A stretch of 64,000 nt of DNA from Ovis canadensis (lineage: Eukaryota; Chordata; Mammalia; Artiodactyla; Bovidae): contig NC_091250.1 in assembly GCF_042477335.2 (NCBI RefSeq), forward strand, positions 134,041,384-134,105,383. The letters are read 5' to 3'. Both the position numbers and the translations under genes were made by a program. Each line of letters begins with the position of its first letter. Position 1 is the first letter of the stretch. Of this stretch, positions 41,861-64,000 are shown piece after piece. The notes beneath the pieces were generated by a model. That model ran no database searches. It worked only from the letters and a program-made list of their open reading frames with translations, and was not told where the DNA came from.

Positions 41861-41888
41861 GCTGCCCTTCTCCAGAGCAGTGTGGATA

Positions 41889-41894
41889 AATAAA
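41889..41894 (+). terminator. ATP5ME: ATP5ME poly(A) signal
   Basis: AATAAA 29 bp after the stop codon, followed by a CTCTGTGCGCCTCTG stretch. The 3' UTR is therefore very short, about 50 nt. Confidence 0.9.
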
Positions 41895-41910
41895 GCTCTC
41901 TGTGCGCCTC

Positions 41911-43390
41911 TGACTTCCCTTTACTGTCCCCAGTGGTTTGGTTTCTGGACTCAGACTGGGTTGTATGCCAGCCTTCTCAGATTATGCGCGGTGTGAATGG
42001 AGAGGGGTTCCAGAAAACTAATCAATGATTCAGTGATTGGTGCATAAACAGGGTGGAACACAGAGAAACTTGATCGCTTGCTCTGAGAGCTGGGGGGTGG
42101 GAATGAGGACAGGAGCCCCTCAGGATGCAGTCTGCAACAAGCATCTCACAGCTTCTCACAGCATCTCAACAGCTCACCCAAGCACCCTGGGCGCTGCTGA
42201 GCCGCTCCGCTCAGCCCAGGCTCAGACCCTTGGACAGGCCGGAGAGGGGGCAGGCTTCGCCGAGTGGGAGGGGTGGGGGTGTCCTGATGCCCTTCGAGCT
42301 AGAACTTGGATTTCTTTTCTCCTTTTTGCACACCCTCCTCTTGACCCCAGGTAGGGGATGTGGCCTCCTGAGGGCTTGGCTGGGGTGCAGCCAGCTCTGC
42401 AGTGAGCTTGGGCCTTTGTGCCTGAGCAGACAGCAGACTCTGCCTCTGCTGGCTGTGCCTCTTCATGCCAAGTTGCTTCAGTCGCGTCCAACTCTGTGCG
42501 ACCCTATGGACTGCAGCCTGCCAGGCTCCTCTGTCCATGGGATTCTCCAGGAAAAGAACACCAGCATGGATTGCTGTGCCCTCTCCCAAGGGATCTTCCT
42601 GACCCAGGGAATGAAGCCTTGTCTCTTAGATCTTCTGCACTGGCAGGAGCGTTCTTTACCACTGACACCACCTGGGAAGCCTGCAAATGGCACATGTATA
42701 ATACGCGTGCATGCGGAGGCCTGGTGTCAAAAGTGGCCATTCCAGCTTTGTGCCTGGAGTGGACTTCCTAGGCTTTGGGCCCCAGTTCATTTGTTTTCCC
42801 TGTTTTCAGTAAAGGTGAGGCTGGAGTGCACACCCCCTGGAGATCTGAGGTTGGTGGGTGGCTGGCACTGGGTCTCTCTGGGAACCAGGGGGGACCCCAG
42901 TCACACGCTCTTGTCCCCAGGTGTCACTGTGGGCTGAAGGTTGTGTGGGGCCCGTGCATCCCCTGCCCGCTGGGAGAACGTGGCATCTGAACCAGCCTTA
43001 ACCCAAGTGCCCTTGCAGTGCTGTCCGTGGCTGTAGCCAAGAGGAGTTTCCAGTGTCTGGAAACAGTTGCTTTGAAGCTAACACCACAAGTTAAAGGCCT
43101 TTAGCTCCATCAGGTGCTCAGCACCCGTTTCGAGTGTGAGTTGCGTTTTCGGTCTGGGTCTGACTTGGCTTTTCTTCCCGGCTCAGAACCACTTGGTTCT
43201 TGGAGGTGTGTGGTTGCTTCCATGAAGGAAACCTCAGGGGTGCAGGAGGACTTGGGCAGGCCACAGGTGCGGGTCCGTCAGCAAGGTTCAGACCAGCTCC
43301 CTGGGCAGCATTTATTAACAGATTATTTCTGCACAGAGTGCTGGCAGGATTTCTGGTTGGTCACAAACAAATGTCCTCTGCCACATCAAA
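41911..43390. other. ATP5ME-PDE6B convergent intergenic stretch
   Basis: It lies between two tail-to-tail genes. Apart from a Bov-tA SINE at 42466-42682 I see no repeat, exon or RNA gene. Confidence 0.6.
42466..42682 (-). repeat. Bov-tA SINE
   Basis: Reverse orientation: TTGCTTCAGTCGCGTCCAAC through the Bov-A core (CCATGGGATTCTCCAGG) to the complement of the tRNA-like head (CACCTGGGAAGCC). Confidence 0.88.
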
Positions 43391-43414
43391 AAGAGCAGCA
43401 GGTTTTCTTTTGAT

Positions 43415-43420
43415 TTTATT
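43415..43420 (-). terminator. PDE6B: Candidate PDE6B poly(A) signal
   Basis: AATAAA on the minus strand, about 380 nt after the PDE6B stop. A second AATAAA lies at 43311-43316 and could give a longer 3' UTR. The sequence alone does not say which is used. Confidence 0.65.
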
Positions 43421-43801
43421 CTAAATTTCTATTCATATATTTGTTCCTAAACCAGATGAGAACTGGCGTCTGTGTTTCCATTTCTCCACCTGTAAACCCA
43501 TAAATATACGTGCAGCTGTGAATATATTCACCCAGTGCTTTCAGGCACATAGTTCACAGACCCTTTCTGAAGACCTCTTGGTGGTATGATTACGTATCCA
43601 AAAATTGGATTAAGGTAGGCTACACTGTAAAGATCATTCATCATTGGCTTTAGTTCATAAAAACACAAACCTTAAAAAAGTTCAAAGTATCCAAAATGGT
43701 CTTCAGTCATTTCTTCAGGCTCCCTAACCTCTTGTACCAGTGGTTAGAGATGGAGTCCCGGGGTGGGGGTGGGGTGCGGGGCAGGGGGCCTGACGACCGC
43801 C

Positions 43802-54993
<11,192 letters not shown>

Positions 54994-57900
54994 CTGGGGG
55001 GTGACAACGCCCCGTCGGCTCGGCGGCACCTGGGTGAGGGCTGCCACCCCCGAGACACGTGCTTCTGCCCGCGCACACAGAGCCCGGACGCGACCGCGCG
55101 CCTCTCCCGGCGTCTCTGCAGGGCGCCAGCGCCCGAGCGTTCATCCGGCATGTGGCCCTCGGCTCCATGCCTCAGGGTCCCCGGAAGCTTCCTGGCAGGT
55201 GAGTTCTCCAGGCTTTGGCTATATCCCTGCCACTCACTCCTCGGTGCTGGCCTCAGGCTGTGGTGGTGAGTGAAAATTTAGATCAATTGCCACGAGCTTG
55301 AAAGGCAGCGATCTGACTAGCCAGCCCTCCGTAACTAGCCTGCCAGAAGCTGGGGCTTGAGAACATGAATTTGTTGTTTTCTGGACGTCAGGCGCTTTTG
55401 TGGCCTCTGCAAAGCAAGCTGAGAGTGAGAACGCACTGGCACGCTCCAGGAGGGCCTGGCCAGATCCTGCCCGGGACATCAGCCCCAACCCGGGCCGGCT
55501 GCTGTGCAGGGTCAGCCTCCCCCCGACCTCCTCAGCCACGGCCCGGCCGGACCCTCTAGGCCCCACCCCTTCACACACGCTCCCCGCCTCCCCGCCTTCT
55601 GACCTGTAAGGAGGGTGGCCTGGTGCCCGGTCCCTCCTCCTCCATCGAGAGGAACCAGCCTCCTGGCCTGGCTCCCTTCCTGCCAGTTTGTGCGCGTGTG
55701 TGACAATGTGTGCGTCTGAGAGGAGTGTGTGCGCCTCAGTCACCTGTGCCTCTAACCCCGGAGGCCTGCTGAGCTCCTCGGCACCGGTCCTGGCGAGAGC
55801 GGAACCCATGTCACCGATGTCGAGGGGTGGGCGGTTGGGCGCCCAGGTATGTCATGGACAGCTGAGCTTGGGGGTGGGGGTGTCTGGGCTGCAAGCCTAA
55901 TTTTTGAGTCATCTGAGTACTTCAGTCCCCAAACCTGTCCTCCAGGAGAGGGGCGGAGTGAGGAGGAAAGGAGGTGGGCATCACAGCGCAGCCCTAGGGG
56001 AGACCTCCCTCCAGCTCCACCTCGCCCCTCCAGTGCCGCAGCCGGACCAAGGGCCGGTCCCCACACTGGCTGCTGCCCTGAAGCAGGCTCTATCATGGCC
56101 CCAAGGAAACGGGTGCTCAGCGGATCAGGCAGCATGTCCGCCGTGGTTTGAAGCCAGCTGTGAGGCCCACCCCAGGCCTCTGCCTTCCCTTTCTTCCTTT
56201 TTCTCTCTGACTTGAGTCTGGGGTACCATCTGATGGGATGGGGGCGTCTTAGGGGATACCTGTAGCCACTGCCACACCAGGTTTTAGAGCATTCGAGCCC
56301 CTAAGGAGGTCCTCAGCCCCCAGCCGATACCCCGACCCCTCCTGGAGCTGCCCCACTGGCTGTGGAGGGCTCTAGGGCTTCGTCTGATTGGATTCACGCA
56401 GTGCCTGTCGCTCGCCTGCCTCCCTCTGCCTGCCCCACCTCTGTCTGGGGTGGCTCTTCCCAGACCGGTCTGCCCTCCCCGCTCTGGGGCCCTTGGACTG
56501 CTTGTCTTGACTGCTGCAAACTGTGCTGTCTTGGTGGTGCTGCCGGAGCCCCTTCTCTGTCTGGGTGGCCAGGAGCCTGTGGTTGGCAGGAGCCGCAGGG
56601 CAGCCCTCCGCAGGCCCGTCACGGGTGCTGCTCTTTACCGCTCCAAGAAGAAGTCTGGGAGGGGCCACCTGGTGACCCTGGGAGTGAGGGGCATCTAGTT
56701 GCTTTGGGGGACAGATAATGCAGAGGCCTGCACCGCCCCTCAAGTGGGGAGGCCGGCCTGTGAGGCCTAAGCTTATGCTCATACTATGGGGGGGATATCA
56801 GGCTGCTGGGAGGGCAGGGGGCAGATGGGAAAGGTGACCCGGAGGCCTTGGGCAGCTTGAGCTCCTAAGGCCCTTATTTAGGGGCACGTTATTGAATCTT
56901 AAAGAATTTTGGGAATCGGTTGTTAAACACAGCCATTATTCAAGTTAAATAATGTTAACTTAAAAGTTAAGAAAATCAGGGAATTCCCTAGCTGTCCAGT
57001 GGCTGGGACTCTGTACTGTCAGTGCTGAGGGTTTGGGTTTGATCCCTGGTCAGGGAACTAAGATCCCACAAGCCACGTGGCCAAAGAGCGGAAGAAAAAG
57101 AAAGAAATTGCATTAAGGCAAAAATAATGAACATGCGGACGTGCGTTTCCCCGTCGTTTCTCTGCCGGTGACTGTTTTCCGCCTGCTTATGGCTTCTGAC
57201 AGTGGAAAGCAGGTTCACCCTGCGATACTTCTCCCAGCCACGTGTCCAGTGACATCAGAGTGGGAGCCGCAGGGACAGAAATCAGCCTGCACTGCCCAGG
57301 GGGGCGAGCCCGACCCGCCTTGCTGCCTCCACTCACTTGTCCTGACTTCCAAACACTTCCACATGTTCACAGATCAGGAATACGAGACAGCTTTGAGCCT
57401 GGGCGCTCTTTATGTAGCCTTGTAAATTGAGGCGCCTCCCACCTCATCCTGGGAGCGGCAGTGCACACAGCCAACGGGTTGTGGACGGAAGCATGGCCCG
57501 GGCAGCATGGAGCCAAAGTTCTGTACCCCGGGGCCTCTCGTCCAGCTGGTGCTGCAACGTGGGCAGTGGGGACCGCAGCTACAGCTGGCCGGTCGGCCTC
57601 ACGCAGCACATCCGAGAGAAACTCCAACAGCCCAGGGCCAAGTCTATGATTTCTTTGGTGCTTCTTTTGCCTCTGGCTAAAGTGGCCAAGACACCTTCAG
57701 GAAGGGTTGATGGGAGCCCCTGAGGCGGAGCCCACGGGAAGAGTGACCAGGGCTGATTGATGGTGGTTCTTGCCCGGGGAGGGGGCCTAGGACCCTGGAG
57801 GATTGCTAAGATCTATGCGAGGGAGGGGCAGGCCCTGTGCACAGAAGCACTTTAATTTGCAGCTGGGGCTCCCCTACAGAGTGAGGAAGGAGTGGGCACC

Positions 57901-59099
57901 AGACTGAATCGCAGGCAATGTGGGAGCCAGGCTTTGTTCATTTCAGTCTTTTCTTTTCAAAGAGAGCTATGAGGTAGAGCTGTGAAGTAATTAGAGTTCT
58001 TTAAAATGCTGTTCAGAGTGTAAGGTCTCAGAGGTGGCTTTCTACTGGGGTTAGGCGACATCTGTGTGGAAATCAAAGTATTTAATTGAGACATGAACGC
58101 CCATTGTTGGAAATCCCCTTTATAACTCTCACATCTGTACATGAATGTGGTCTGAAGAGCTAGAAAAGTCGGGTCTCTGGATGGTCATGTTCCCTAAGTG
58201 TCAGGGATTCATTTGCTGGAACGATATTTACTGCCTGCCTTAGGACTGATACAACCGGACGATAGAACAGACAAAATCCTGACTCTTAGGTCCACTTTCT
58301 AATGTGGGGAGTGCAGGCTAGAACAGAAATGAACAAAGCAGCCAGACGGCTCGTCTCAGGGAGATGAGCAAAGGCAGGGGGTCCAGCAGGTGGAGGTGGG
58401 GGGGATGCGGGGCTAGGGTGAGGAGGTGCTCAGGTCAGGGGAGACCTGTCTGCAAAGGAGCCGTGGGGTGTGTAGGGCAGTGTTCTTGGCAGAGGGACCA
58501 GCAAGTCCATAAGCCCTTGAGAGGAGCATGGCCGGGGCAGGATGGTGGAGCAGGGAGAGGTGGGCAGGGGCTGCCCGAGAGGCCCTGAGGGACCCCAGTG
58601 ATAGGGCCTAAGTTTTCAAAGTGTGGCTCTGACTGAGTTGAGTTGGGGTGGCTAATGAGAGGCAGAAGGGGCGGGACCCTGAGACAGTATGCAGGAAGAG
58701 GGGCTGAAAAGTGAGGGTGTCCAAAGCAAGGGCCCGGGGCTCAGAGCGTGACAGGCAGAGAATCAGAAACCTGGCTTCTCCTGAGATCCAGCTTCCCTGG
58801 AGGGAACACAGCCCCTGGGTGAGATCTGCTGGGGGAAGGTGTGTGTGGGGGGGCAGAGTCCAGAAGATGCTCCCAGACTTGCCCCATAGGCCCGCACCTG
58901 GCTGTGTGGGGTGGGTTTGAATCTTGGCCTGAGGCCACTGCTTGAAGCTGCAGATAAGAACCTGGGGCAACGTCCTCACAGCAGTCAGGTTAAGGGGCCT
59001 GGCTGAGAGGAAGCTGAGAGAAAGGCAGCTTCAAAGCCAGGGCGGGACGAAAGCCACTCAGAACCCCGCCCAGGGGGACGGCTAGGCCTCACCAAAGGC
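54994..59099 (-). other. PDE6B intron 3, left part
   Basis: Intronic sequence 5' of PDE6B exon 4. I looked for exon 3 and exon 2 phrases (such as YLHNCETRRG and MAVNKL) on the minus strand and saw none. It contains a CHR-2-type SINE at 56979-57100 and otherwise no recognised element. Confidence 0.7.
56979..57100 (+). repeat. CHR-2-type SINE
   Basis: GGGAATTCCCTAGCTGTCCA, then GGGACTCTGTACTGTCAGTG, then GTCAGGGAACTAAGATCCCA and a GAAGAAAAAGAAAG tail. Same family as 15753-15876. Confidence 0.82.
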
Positions 59100-59386
59100 A
59101 GAGGCGCGCACAGTGAGCATATGGGAAGAAATAAGGGCTGGGATTTAATGAAATACTTAAATACTACCATCCAAGAGGTTCGACACACACCAAATGGGAT
59201 GAATTCAGACACCCAGACTGTAATCAAGCTGTCGAAAGATGGAGAGACTCTTGAAAACAGTGGGAGAAGAGACGCGTCACACACAGGGGATCCTCACTAA
59301 GTTTATCAGCGGGTTTCTCATCCGCTCTCATTTCAGCACGGAATTTGCTGCAACTTTGGGGACTAGAAGGCGTGACCTGGTGTATG

Positions 59387-59666
59387 GCGCTTTAGTTGCT
59401 AAGTCGTGTCCGGCTCTTGCAACCCCGTGGACTGTAGCCTGCCAGTCTCCTCTGTCCATGGGGTTCTCCAGGCAGCTCCACTCTACTGGAGTGGGTTGCC
59501 ATTTCCTTCTCCAGGGGATCTTCCCACCCCAGAAATCGAGCCTGGGTCTCCTGCATTGCAGGCAGATTCTTTGCTGATTGAGCTGGTCGTCTCAATTCAG
59601 GTATCAAACCCAGCTCTCCCATGTTGCAGGCAGATCCTTTACCAACTGGGCCAGCAGGGAAGCCCA
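59387..59666 (-). repeat. Bov-tA SINE with 12-bp target duplication
   Basis: A reverse Bov-tA with an extended, partly duplicated tRNA-like end is flanked by ACCTGGTGTATG at 59375-59386 and 59667-59678. Removing it rejoins L1 sequence. Confidence 0.93.
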
Positions 59667-60306
59667 ACCTGGTGTATGCAAAGTGCTAAAATTGAAAAAA
59701 AAACAACCTGTCAATCGAGAATCTTGTATCTGGGAAAACTGCCCTTAAGAGTGAGGGAGAAATTAAGACATCTCCAGAAAAACAAAAGTTGAGGGAATAA
59801 ATGAGCACTACAATTTCCCGGCAAGAAATGCCCTCCAGGTAAAATGAAAGGACCTCAGAACTAGAACTATAACAATGAAAACTAAAATATTGCTGAAATA
59901 AATTAGAGAAGACATAAATAGTTAGAAAGACACTCTTTGCTTATGAAGTAGAAGACTCAATGTTGTTACAATGTCAATACTACCCAAAGTAACCTGCAAG
60001 TTCAATGTAATCCCTATCAAAATCTCAATGGTGCTTTTGCAGAAGCATAAAAACACATTCTGGAGTTCATATAGCAGCTCAAGGGATCTTGAATAGTTAA
60101 AACAATCTTGAGAAAGACTAAAGCTGGAGGACTCATATTACCTGATTTCAAAACATAGTACAAACCTACATTAATCAAAACATGATACTGGCATAAAGAC
60201 AGCCATATAGACCAGTGGAATAGCTTACAGAGTCCAAAAATAAACCCTGGCATATATGGTCAAATTATTTTTGACAAAAAATCCAAGACCATTCAATGGG
60301 GAAAGA

Positions 60307-60648
60307 GTTCAGTTCAGTTCAGTCACTCAGTCGTGTCCGACTCTTTGTGACCCCATGAATTGCAGCACGCCAGGCCTCCCTGTCCATCACCAACTCCCAG
60401 AGTCCACCCAAACCCATGTCCATTGAGTCGGTGATGCCATCAAACCATCTCATCCTTTGTCGTCCCCTTCTCCTCCTGCCCTCAATCTTTCCCGGCATCG
60501 GGGTCTTTTCAAATAAGTAAACTCTTCACATTAGGTGGCCAAAGTATCAGCTTCAACATCAGTCCTTCCAATGAACACCCAGGACTGATCTCCTTTAGGA
60601 TGGACTGGTTGGATATCCTTGCAGTCCAAGGGACTCTCAAGAGTCTGC
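60307..60648 (-). mobile_element. BovB 3' fragment inserted in L1
   Basis: About 340 bp of BovB 3' end in minus orientation, from the GTTCAGTTCAGTTCAGTCAC tail to CAAGGGACTCTCAAGAGTCT, inserted between two L1 ORF2 segments. Confidence 0.9.
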
Positions 60649-61323
60649 TTGCTTATATCTGATTGCTTAGATATAACATTATGACTGACAACAAAAGAAA
60701 AAACAGACAAACTGGACTTCCTGAAAGTTAGAAACTTTTGTGCATTGAAAGACACCATTAACAGAGTCAAAAGGCAGGGAGAAAATGTTTGCAAATCACA
60801 CATCTGGTAAGAGAGTAATACAAAGATTATGTAGAGAGCTGCTAAAATTCAACAACAAAAACAACCAGCTTAAAAAATGGGCAAAGAACTTGAATAGACA
60901 TTTCTCCAAAGAAGAAATACAAACGGCCAATAAACATGAAAAGATGATCAATATCAGTAATCATCAGGGGAATGCAAGTCAGAACTTCAATCACAACCAA
61001 CACCTGTTAGAATGACTACTGTTAAAGCCAAAACAGGAAATGAGTGCTGGCAAGGAAGTGGGGAAATTGGGACCCTTTCGCACTGGTGGTGGGAATGTGA
61101 GACGGCACCGACACTTTGGAAAACACTATGGAGGTGTTTAAAAAAATTATACAGAATTACCATACGATCCAACATTTCCACTCTGGTCATACACTGCAAA
61201 GAACCGAAAGCTGGATTTCAAAGAGATATCTGTGCACCCATTTTCACAGCAGCATTATTCATAATGGCTGAAATCCTGGAGCAACAAACGTGTCCGTCAA
61301 CGGATGAATAGAGAAGCAAAAAT

Positions 61324-62040
61324 GTGGTATATACGTACAGCGGTCTGCTACAGCGGTATACTACAGCGGTATATACATACAGCGGTATATACATACAGTG
61401 GTATATACATACAGTGGTATACTACAGCGGTATATACTACAGCAGTATATACATACAGTGGTCTGCTACAGCGGTCTACTACAGCAGTCTACTACAGTGG
61501 TATATACATACAGCGGTATACTACAGCGGTCTACTACAGCGGTATATACATATAGCGGTATACTACAATGGTATATACATACAGTGGTATATACATACAG
61601 CGGTATACTACAGCGGCCTACTACAGCGGTATATACTACAGCGGTCTGCTACAGTGGTATATACATACAGTGGTATGCTACAGCAATCTACTACAGCAGG
61701 CTACTACAGCGGTCTGCTACAGCAGTCTGCTACAGCGGTATGCTACAGTGGTCTACTACAGCGGTATATACATACAGCGGTCTACTACAGCGGTATATAC
61801 ATACAGTGGTCTACTACAGCGGTATATACATACAGCGGTCTACTACAGCGGTATATACATACAGCGGTATATACATACAGTGGTATACTACAGCGGCCTA
61901 CTACAGCGGTATATACTACAGCGGTCTGCTACAGTGGTATATACATACAGTGGTATGCTACAGCGGTCTACTACAGCAGGCTACTACAGCGGTCTGCTAC
62001 AGCGGTCTGCTACAGCGGTCTACTACAGTGGTCTGCTATG
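61324..62040. repeat. L1-derived composite tandem array with 280-bp higher-order repeat
   Basis: About 717 bp are built from two short units, GTATATACATACAGYG (16 bp) and GTMTRCTACAGCG-type (13 bp), in mixed order. Both derive from the L1 phrase around TATATACATACAATGGA and ATACTACTCAGC, which is what flanks the array. A longer block (about 61587-61740) recurs at about 61867-62020; the CGGCCTA phrase at 61614 reappears at 61894, a 280-bp period. All three plus frames are open through it. Confidence 0.93.
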
Positions 62041-62365
62041 CAGCCCTGAAAAGGAACAAAACTCTGAGCATGCTCTGACATGGATGGACCTTGAGGACAT
62101 TCTGCTCGGTGTGATAAGCCAGTCACAAAAAGACCAATACTGTAGGGTCCCACTTACATGAGCTAAAATCATAGAAACAGAGGATAGAATGTGGCTTCCA
62201 GGGGCTGGGATGGGGGATCTGGGGAGGTGGTGTTTAAAGAGGGTAGAGTTCCAATTTGGGAATCTGTAAGGAGTTCTGAAGATGGATGGTGGTGGTGGTC
62301 GCTCGATATGAATGTACTTAATGCCGCTGAACTGTAGATTAAAAATGACTAAGACAGTCACACAC

Positions 62366-63329
62366 ACACCCTGCAGCCCTCACCCCAAACTTTGTCTTCC
62401 TTTTCTGGGGACTGGTGATGACTGCTCTGTTAGGCCTCCTGTTTGGCCCCTGTTTCATCTCTGACAGGGTCCAGTAGTTTCAGATTAAATTGCTGTCACT
62501 ACAAGGAGACAGCATACAGAATTCAGATGCAGATACAGATTTCAGACACAGAAACCCGTGTACAGATACAGAACGCCTCATCAGGTTAGAGCAGGTAGAG
62601 AGAGACTTCTGCTCTGCTAGGCAGGACTGTGCCCACACACAGCAGGCAGGAGTTTACAGAAGGAAGCGGCCTCCGCCCCAGTTCCCAGAAAGGGTCTTGC
62701 GTATGAAGTCTCTCGGGGGGAGCTGTTGAGGGAAGCGCACCGACTGAAGCCGCCCACCCTGGCCAGGCTCATAGTCACCATGTGCATGAGGCATTTTACG
62801 ACAGGAGGTCCTGGTAATGAACACAGAACTAACAAGCCACCAACTAGAAGAGTTTGGGAAAGGTCAGAAAGAGACGCCATGTGTCTGAGCACCTCAGAAC
62901 CCTTCCTGCTGGCATTTGTCTTGGCTGAGCAACGCGTGCACCACCAGGAAGAACTCTAAATCACAACAATTGGCCAACGACGACCTGGAAACGAATCCCG
63001 TCCCCATGGAACCCGAGGCTGAGAGCCACATGGCGGAGCAGCCCTCCTGGTCCCCTCAACCTGCTGCTCTCTGTGGGGCCCCTTCCCAACACATTCAAAA
63101 AAAAGTGTAACAAATTGGCCCCATGCTGTCTTTACACGTTAAGTCCAGACATTCAAGAAGAGCATAAAATTACTATGAGCATCCTCTCTTACCAAAACCA
63201 GTAACGTGACTGTAGAGAAATAGACATAACTAACCCATTGTCATTCAAAAAGCAAAACAAAACAAGCAAGAAACAAGATGTGATTGAGGCAGTAATTTTC
63301 TTATGTGTATTTTATCACAAGGAAAATAA
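62366..63329. other. PDE6B intron, nothing recognised
   Basis: Unique-looking intronic sequence between two L1 pieces. Open frames on both strands are short, with no family features. Confidence 0.5.
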
Positions 63330-64000
63330 TTGGGAAAAAAGTAAGAGAATGGAAAACTATATACCATGCTAACACCAATCAAAAGAAAGCTGATGGGGCT
63401 ATGTTAAGTTTATACAAAGCAGAAGAAAAGATTTTTCTTCTTCAGAAGAAAAATGATCAGGAGTAAAGAGGGACATTACATAATGATAAAGTGGTCACTT
63501 CTCCAAGGAGACGTCACTCCTTAATGTGTAGACACCTAACAGCAGAGCGTCAGACGGCGTAAAGTGAAGCCTGATGGAACTGCAAGCCACATAGGTAAGT
63601 CCACTATTGCGGTCGGAGACTTCAGTGCCCTTCCTTCAGGTAGTTGTTAGACCCTGCAGGCAGAAACTCAGTGAGAAAGTAGTTGGGCTAAACAGCAACG
63701 GCCACAGTGAGTGTCTGTAGACAGCTTCATTCAACAAGAGCAGAGCCCACATTTCTCTCAAGGTCACACGGGACAGCCACCAATATAAACCGTACTCTGG
63801 GCCACAAAACATGTCTCAGCACATCGAAGAGAATTAAAAATCATAAGAACACATTGTCATCCCACAGGTGATAAACTAGAAATCATTAACAGAAAGGCAG
63901 TTGGAAAATTCCAAAATAGTTTAAACAACACACTTCTAATTAATATATGAATCGAAGAAGTCCTGAGAGAGATTTTTAAAGATTCTAAACTAGATGAAAA
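63330..64000 (+). mobile_element. Old L1 ORF2 fragment, continues past the window
   Basis: Degraded L1 ORF2 endonuclease-to-RT linker phrases in plus orientation: ATACCATGCTAACACCAATC, GAGGGACATTACATAATGAT, CTCTGGGCCACAAAACATGT and TTTAAACAACACACTTCTAA. No intact frame. Confidence 0.8.

Larger units (their letters stand above)
59100..62365 (+). mobile_element. Old L1 (plus) with nested SINE, BovB and array
   Basis: L1 phrases in plus orientation run from about 59100 (GGGATCCTCACTAAGTTTAT) through ORF2 C-terminal sequence (60000-60300 and 60660-61320, e.g. GGCAAAGAACTTGAATAGAC and CATTTCTCCAAAGAAGAAAT) to the 3' UTR near 62300 (GAATGTACTTAATGCCGCTG). It is interrupted by a SINE (59387-59666), a BovB tail (60307-60648) and a tandem array (61324-62040). 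Large internal parts of ORF2 are missing. Confidence 0.85.

Noticed and set aside
61324-62049. 241-codon Tyr/Ser/Gly/Leu-rich repeat protein
   Set aside because: It is the L1-derived tandem array; two other plus frames are equally open and there is no gene context.
54994-64000. PDE6B exons 1-3
   Set aside because: Searched by eye for the conserved exon 2-3 phrases on the minus strand; none seen. They are taken to lie beyond the right edge.

Overview
This is nuclear DNA from a ruminant, most likely a bovid. The evidence is dense BovB (RTE-type) LINEs and Bov-A/Bov-tA SINEs, CHR-type cetartiodactyl SINEs, old L1, GC-rich CpG-island promoters, and genes split into short exons with GT-AG introns. 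The gene order matches human 4p16.3 read in reverse: PCGF3 - SLC49A3 (MFSD7) - MYL5 - ATP5ME - PDE6B. I cannot name the species. The PDE6B protein is very close to the cattle protein as I remember it but is not identical, so sheep, goat, buffalo or another bovid is possible.

Layout. 1-4.7 kb: a strong CpG island (about 3.7-4.7 kb), best explained by synteny as the PCGF3 promoter firing leftward on the minus strand; no PCGF3 coding exon is in the window. 4.7-29.7 kb: an intergenic interval packed with repeats. It holds an 11-copy 38-bp minisatellite, a five-copy 75-bp minisatellite, several BovB copies (one essentially full length with a 9-bp target-site duplication, another nested inside an older BovB with its own 9-bp duplication), L1 pieces and SINEs. 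29.96-36.96 kb: SLC49A3 on the plus strand, ten coding exons, 481 codons, intact. 37.7-39.4 kb: relics of MYL5 on the minus strand; four exon remnants are recognisable but carry frameshifting deletions, and the first EF-hand exon is not recognisable. 40.3-41.9 kb: ATP5ME on the plus strand, four coding exons, 71 residues, intact, in a CpG island with NRF-1-like and ETS-like motifs. 43.8-55.0 kb: PDE6B on the minus strand, exons 4-22 by human numbering, intact, ending in a CaaX box. 55-64 kb: the large upstream intron of PDE6B; it contains a nested L1 with a 0.7-kb tandem repeat that grew out of L1 sequence. PDE6B exons 1-3 lie beyond the right edge.

The genes are neighbours by ancestry and do not form a pathway. 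PDE6B is the rod phototransduction phosphodiesterase beta subunit. ATP5ME is subunit e of mitochondrial ATP synthase. SLC49A3 is an orphan major-facilitator transporter. MYL5 would be a myosin regulatory light chain if intact. The main biological observation is the apparent loss of MYL5; the main structural ones are the tandem arrays and the inverted or nested BovB copies.
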